Of a DNA stretch of 64,000 bases, positions 59,339 through 64,000 are shown one piece after another (the stretch's first letter is position 1; the number at the start of each line of letters is the position of its first letter). The DNA is from Candidatus Poribacteria bacterium. GTDB taxonomy: Bacteria > Poribacteria > WGA-4E > WGA-3G. The stretch spans positions 26,657 through 90,656 of the forward strand of contig JAJDUH010000022.1 of the NCBI GenBank assembly GCA_022826805.1, written 5' to 3'. The translations under genes were made by a program, and so were the position numbers. Below the pieces are notes generated by a model. The model had not been told where the DNA came from, did no database searches, and saw nothing but the letters and a program-made list of their open reading frames with translations.

Positions 59339-60021
59339 TGCATTTTCATTACAAAGACATCGTGCCGTGGGGAAGATCGTTTGGCGAATACCTCGGTATG
59401 TTTGACTTGTCTGAGGACGACTTGGCGCGGGACATTGTAGGCGTAGGCGACGGTCCCGCGTCATTTAATGCCCGGATGTACCAGCGCGGTACGCCGATAA
59501 TCTCTGTAGACCCAATTTACCAATATTCAGAAGTAGAATTACGTCAAAGAATTCAAGAAACCTACGACGATATCATCGCACAAGCCCGACAGAATCAAGA
59601 TAAATTCGTCTGGACAAAAATTTCGTCTGTTGATGAGTTAGCGAAAGTCAGGATGCAGGCAATGGACGAATTCTGTCGAGACTTTGAGAGTGGCAAACAA
59701 CAAGGACGCTATATTGACGCATCACTCCCCAATTTGCCCTTCCCTGACGGTCACTTCGACCTCGTGCTCTCCGCACATCTCCTCTTTTTCTACTCAGCAA
59801 ACCGAGATTTAGCGTTCCACCTTGATGGGATACGGGAACTACTTCGTATCGGAACTGAAGTAAGAATTTTCCCCATCGTTGATGTCAACAGCAACCCTTC
59901 CCCTTTCTTATCGCCTGTTATCGATGCCCTTAAAAAAGACGGAATTACTTGCTCGGTTGAACGCGTTCCGTATCACTTCCAAAAAACAGGAAACGAGATG
60001 CTGCGGTTAAAGTTGTGCTGA
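59338..60021 (+). CDS. SAM methyltransferase-like protein, translationally coupled to the PhyH gene
   Basis: TAATG overlap; GVGDGPASFNARMYQRGTPIISVDPIYQYS...LPFPDGHFDLVLSAHLLFFYS. Confidence 0.75.
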   Translation: MHFHYKDIVPWGRSFGEYLGMFDLSEDDLARDIVGVGDGPASFNARMYQRGTPIISVDPIYQYSEVELRQRIQETYDDIIAQARQNQDKFVWTKISSVDELAKVRMQAMDEFCRDFESGKQQGRYIDASLPNLPFPDGHFDLVLSAHLLFFYSANRDLAFHLDGIRELLRIGTEVRIFPIVDVNSNPSPFLSPVIDALKKDGITCSVERVPYHFQKTGNEMLRLKLC

Positions 60022-60102
60022 TTGGTTGAAGGGATTCAAATAGGTTGTTTACAAAAGGAGCGAGCATAACTCGCCCCTTTTTAAATTGATGGATGGGATA
60101 CT

Positions 60103-62727
60103 TTACCGTTTATCGACTTGGAAGTTGGCATCTAACGCCTTCTCAATTCGAACTTGTGATTCTTCAAGATGTGCCAAGCTATAATCGTCAAGTTCCCCTC
60201 TGGCGTTCTGAAGTGTGCTCTGTATTTTACTATTGATCTGCCCAAGATGGCGGCGTGCGAGCGATCGCGCATCCTCAGGTGTACCACTATCCGCATCCAG
60301 CACCAATTTGATGAGTTGTTTCAGGTGTTCCCGTTGCAGACCACGACGGAAACTGGAGATAAACGAGTTGGAATTCGACCACTGTTTACCTCTGGGATCT
60401 CGATTGAGATCTACCCAAACCGCATCCGTAATCCCTGAAAAAAGTTCTGGCATTGTGAACGCGTCTTCACCTTTAGCAAACTTGAGTTCTGTATCCTGAA
60501 CGCGCGACAGAACCGACGGATAAAGCAACCGCTCCAAGATGAGAGCCTGATTGCTCAGAATAACATCATGCACTGGATAATCAAAACGTGAGGAACTCCA
60601 ACTGGCTCTTCCCCAATCGCTCCAGCGGGTGATTGCAAGGCTGTTAAGCAAGTCAGCTGGAAAATCGAAAGCGCTGTCTGAAAGCGCGTGTTCCTTGAGG
60701 AATTGGAGTGCTTCACGTTGTTTTGCCGCTGGGACAGGCACGAACGGTAAACGTCCATTTTCATCACCGCGATGATCGCGATGGTGGTACTGTCCACCAA
60801 TGTATCGACTTGCGAGGTACATTGTATAGGCGTGTTCAAAAAGTAGGTTCCCAAATGCACGCCTGACACGTTGATAGCCCATCCCCTCTTTTGTGACTTT
60901 GTTTGCAATCTTGTCCCAGAGTTCAACAACAATCTTCCTTCGTTGTTTGGCAAATTCAAGGGGATCGTCACCGAGATCCCAACGGTTTACCAGTGGATCT
61001 AAATCCCTGAAGCGATACCAAGAAGCATCCTCATCTGTACCATAAGTGAGATCTGCACTCGCGACACGGGAAGCGATTTTGCCTAACGCCTCTAATTCGC
61101 CTTCCGGTTTGCTTGCCTCAATCGGTTTATAAGCGTACTCGACTACCCAGTAATCCCAAGGTCCGATTGTTTTTGTATAGTAATCTCCCTGTTTCTGACC
61201 TTCGGGTGCGATATTCACAGCATCGTATTCCATAACGGAGCCGATAAGTGCTTCGCCATCTTTATTGTTCACCTCATCAAGGGAAAATATCGTACTCGCT
61301 TTAAAGTTGTGGCGAAGTCCCAACGTATGGCCGACTTCGTGCATCGTCAATGTTTTGAGTGCCTGCCCGATGAACTCTTCCGGTAATTCACCGTCTTCGT
61401 CCGTCAGACCCCGCGCCTGCAGCACGCTCGCCATAAACCCCATCTGTTGTGCCAATCCAGATGCTATCTGACAATGGAACCGGGAATGATGATCCGTCGC
61501 GTGATCGCGTTCGTGCTTTAATTCATCAAAGAACGTCATATACTCTCGCTGCCAATATCTAATCCAACTCTCACCGATAAGGATATCCGCATCCAATATC
61601 TGACCTGTTAATGGATTCACGCGAGATGGACCAATTGCGAAACCCGCACCGACAACCCAGCGAATCGTGTTATACCGCGCATCTTCAGGGTCCCAGTCTT
61701 CATGGTCTTGCTGAATTCGCGCTTCAATCGCGTCGGCAAAACCTATTTTTTCAAACGCCTTGTTCCATTCCAAAATGCCCTGTCGGACATAAGGGCGATA
61801 ACGATGTGGTACCGTTTTCTCAATGTAGAAGATAATCGGTTCTTTCGGTGGTGAAAACTTAGCGTCTTTGTCTGCTTTCTCTAACTGCCACCGGTTGACA
61901 TAACGGATAAACGGTTCATCGCTGGTTTTCGATGAATAGTCTTTAACCGCTGTCATAAAGTGCCCGAGACGATCATCAGCTAACCGAGGACGGTAATTGT
62001 TTTCTGGAAGTTTAGCGAGACTGTAGTGCAGAGTCATCTGGATACCGCGACTGTCGGGAATGGTTTCCATGTATCTTTGTGAGGCATACACCGCTTCAAC
62101 TTTCAGTTCGACGTTCTTCGGAAACGCCTTGATTGCTCCCCAAGTGCTACGCGTTTTATCAAACCGCGCATCGGAGGCAATACTGCGTGCCAGAGGCGGC
62201 AGATCGGATATGAAAACGGGAGAGATATTCACCAGTAGACTCTTTCGCTGTGGATGGATACTTTCAATTTTCAGAGAGAACAGCACAGAGTCGTTGTGTC
62301 CTAAGTCAACCGCTTCTGCAATGGGTGTTCCTTTCGTAGCACGAAAACGCACATTTTTCCGGACCAGATGCACCTTGTCGCCAACGCGCCTCCAGACGAG
62401 CAGCCACTCTTCTAAGGTCATCCCTGAGAGCAGGAATCCACTCCCCATGCCGCGTGCAACGCTAATCATACACAAAAAAGGCTTGTCCAACTGTGAGGGT
62501 TGTATTTCACAATAGAGGTTCTCTTTTTTCTCGTATAGTTTGAAAAATCCCTCGTAGTTTTTACTGTCTTCAGTAACTTTGCTAAAATCTTCAAACTCTT
62601 TTTTCTTTTTCGCGGTTGCTTCCGTCGTCGCTGGTTTTGCAGCTGGCGTCGCTTCCTGCGCGAATATTGGAAGACAATAGGTGCTTATTAGGATTAAACA
62701 TATCCAAAAAGTCAGTTGATGTCGCAT
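60103..62727 (-). CDS. Zinc-dependent metalloprotease (metzincin-like; DUF5117/DUF4953-type)
   Basis: Signal peptide; HEVGHTLGLRHNFKAS matches HExxHxxGxxH; IRWVVGAGFAIGPSRVNPLTGQILDADILIGESWI. Confidence 0.92.
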   Translation of the reverse strand: MRHQLTFWICLILISTYCLPIFAQEATPAAKPATTEATAKKKKEFEDFSKVTEDSKNYEGFFKLYEKKENLYCEIQPSQLDKPFLCMISVARGMGSGFLLSGMTLEEWLLVWRRVGDKVHLVRKNVRFRATKGTPIAEAVDLGHNDSVLFSLKIESIHPQRKSLLVNISPVFISDLPPLARSIASDARFDKTRSTWGAIKAFPKNVELKVEAVYASQRYMETIPDSRGIQMTLHYSLAKLPENNYRPRLADDRLGHFMTAVKDYSSKTSDEPFIRYVNRWQLEKADKDAKFSPPKEPIIFYIEKTVPHRYRPYVRQGILEWNKAFEKIGFADAIEARIQQDHEDWDPEDARYNTIRWVVGAGFAIGPSRVNPLTGQILDADILIGESWIRYWQREYMTFFDELKHERDHATDHHSRFHCQIASGLAQQMGFMASVLQARGLTDEDGELPEEFIGQALKTLTMHEVGHTLGLRHNFKASTIFSLDEVNNKDGEALIGSVMEYDAVNIAPEGQKQGDYYTKTIGPWDYWVVEYAYKPIEASKPEGELEALGKIASRVASADLTYGTDEDASWYRFRDLDPLVNRWDLGDDPLEFAKQRRKIVVELWDKIANKVTKEGMGYQRVRRAFGNLLFEHAYTMYLASRYIGGQYHHRDHRGDENGRLPFVPVPAAKQREALQFLKEHALSDSAFDFPADLLNSLAITRWSDWGRASWSSSRFDYPVHDVILSNQALILERLLYPSVLSRVQDTELKFAKGEDAFTMPELFSGITDAVWVDLNRDPRGKQWSNSNSFISSFRRGLQREHLKQLIKLVLDADSGTPEDARSLARRHLGQINSKIQSTLQNARGELDDYSLAHLEESQVRIEKALDANFQVDKR

Positions 62728-62908
62728 TGTCTCTTCTCCTTAGTTTATTTTCTAACCTAAGTTTAGTATATAACGATTACAAATCGCCCCTCCCAACGAA
62801 ATGCGTAAATCCTATATGGGTATATAACCCGAAAGTAAACAGAAGTTTCATTCGACCAGACAAGTTTTCGGAGAGGCAAATTTTCCTCAAGACAAACAAA
62901 CTTAAGTA

Positions 62909-63673
62909 TTATCCGCTTTGCTGGTAATGAATCCGCTTGTTACCGTCGAATGAGAACCGGGGCCAATCGCGTTCCCAGTTTTCGGAGGCATACGGAATAT
63001 AATGGCATGCCAATGCATGTCTACGTGTGCCAGGCTTCAAAATCTGCGCCCCACCGTGGATTAACTTACCGTCAAATAGAATTACATCGCCGGCGTTTAC
63101 CTTGACCTGCACCGCGTCAATACTGTTTTCTTGAAAAACCTGTTTGACTGCTGGAAAGTAGCGATTATGCTGTTGGAGTTCGTACGTCTCCCCCGGTAGC
63201 AACGCCATTGACACGTCCTTTTTCGTAACCAATCGACCCTTGTGTGAACCGGGTTGTACCAGAAGCGGACCGTTATCCTCATCAACACCGACCATTGCAA
63301 TCCATGCAGACATACAATCGGGTAAATAATACTGATCTTGATGAAACGGGTGCTCTGATCCTTCGTAAAAGTGCATCGTCTGAATACCTTCAGGTTCGCC
63401 ACCAAAACAGTCTGTGAGCGGTTTATGCAAACGAGCGTCGATAAGCAAATCCAATACGCGCGGATCGTATAAGTGCTGATTAAAAGTTCGCTCCCCATAT
63501 TTATCCTGTTGAAAGAATCCTTCAAGATGCTTGCGTCCTGTGTGAAGGTCTTCCATGTGCGCCACAAAACGTTCGCATTCTTCCTCCGAGAGGACACCTT
63601 CAAGGACAACATATCCGTTTTCCTGATAGAACGTTTTTTGCACAGAAGTTAAGCCTGTCTGTTCAGATGCCAT
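62909..63673 (-). CDS. Phytanoyl-CoA dioxygenase (PhyH) family protein
   Basis: YQENGYVVLEGVLSEEECERF...EHPFHQDQYYLPDCMSAWIAMVGVDEDNGPLLVQPGSHKG...GDVILFDGKLIHGGAQ. Confidence 0.94.
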   Translation of the reverse strand: MASEQTGLTSVQKTFYQENGYVVLEGVLSEEECERFVAHMEDLHTGRKHLEGFFQQDKYGERTFNQHLYDPRVLDLLIDARLHKPLTDCFGGEPEGIQTMHFYEGSEHPFHQDQYYLPDCMSAWIAMVGVDEDNGPLLVQPGSHKGRLVTKKDVSMALLPGETYELQQHNRYFPAVKQVFQENSIDAVQVKVNAGDVILFDGKLIHGGAQILKPGTRRHALACHYIPYASENWERDWPRFSFDGNKRIHYQQSG

Positions 63674-63937
63674 CTTTTCTCCTTTATCATTGTGTCATGT
63701 TTTCGGCGGTTAAACCTAAGCAATTTTATCACGATTCTAATTCAGTTGTCAAATTCCCAACTATTTATAAATTGCTGTAGGAATGATCTTCTGATCGCGA
63801 ATATCTCTATAAAATGAACAAGGACTGCACACTTTTTGCTAACTGCTGACCGCTGACAACTAATACCATATCTGATTGAATATTTCTCATAAATGTGTTA
63901 TTCTCTGCTGCCTCATTTCCAAAGGAGTGAAGCCTCA

Positions 63938-64000
63938 ATGAATAAAAAAGTGCCAGAGATTACCGAAAGTGTTGAAACCCTGAGAGTCTTGTTACGTCAA
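63938..64000 (+). CDS. Start of an ORF running off the right window edge; product not identified
   Basis: AAAGGAG then ATG; MNKKVPEITESVETLRVLLRQ, open to the edge. Confidence 0.5.
   Translation, partial: MNKKVPEITESVETLRVLLRQ

Noticed and set aside
62060-62515. 151-aa + strand ORF opposite the metalloprotease
   Set aside because: Antisense to a gene with an intact signal peptide and HExxHxxGxxH motif.

Overview
A bacterial chromosomal window of mostly typical coding density. It is probably from a Candidatus Poribacteria-like, non-actinobacterial lineage; that placement is inference from gene content (PhyH dioxygenases, several Gfo/Idh/MocA oxidoreductases, a lone EutN/CcmL gene) and was not tested. 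Main content: partial metH (-); lolA; pgsA-thpR-recA; a complete Pup-proteasome locus (arc/mpa, dop, pup, prcB, prcA, pafA); ppdK; a HigBA-like and a HicBA toxin-antitoxin pair; a GmrSD-like DUF262/DUF1524 protein next to a PD-(D/E)XK/HSDR_N-type protein (candidate defence pair); a disrupted ankyrin gene; rtcB; a tetrapyrrole cluster (hemB, hemL, polyprenyl synthase, an unusual double-Met8 protein, ccsA/hemX-like, hemA, hemC, cobA-hemD fusion); TPR and CRTAC1/ASPIC-UnbV proteins; comEA-like; fau; a lone EutN/CcmL vertex protein; thiO; an ECF sigma factor; and an accessory segment with methyltransferases, AAC(3), a zinc-ribbon-rich unknown, PhyH proteins and a large metzincin-like protease. Intergenic regions carry several families of dispersed repeats: period-7 AACTGAN arrays, GTAGGTTGGGTT...AACCCAAC elements, GGCGAGGTT/AACCTCGCC hairpins, and a nested hairpin module with compensatory changes. 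No tRNA, rRNA or CRISPR was recognised. All calls come from reading the sequence; no database search was run.
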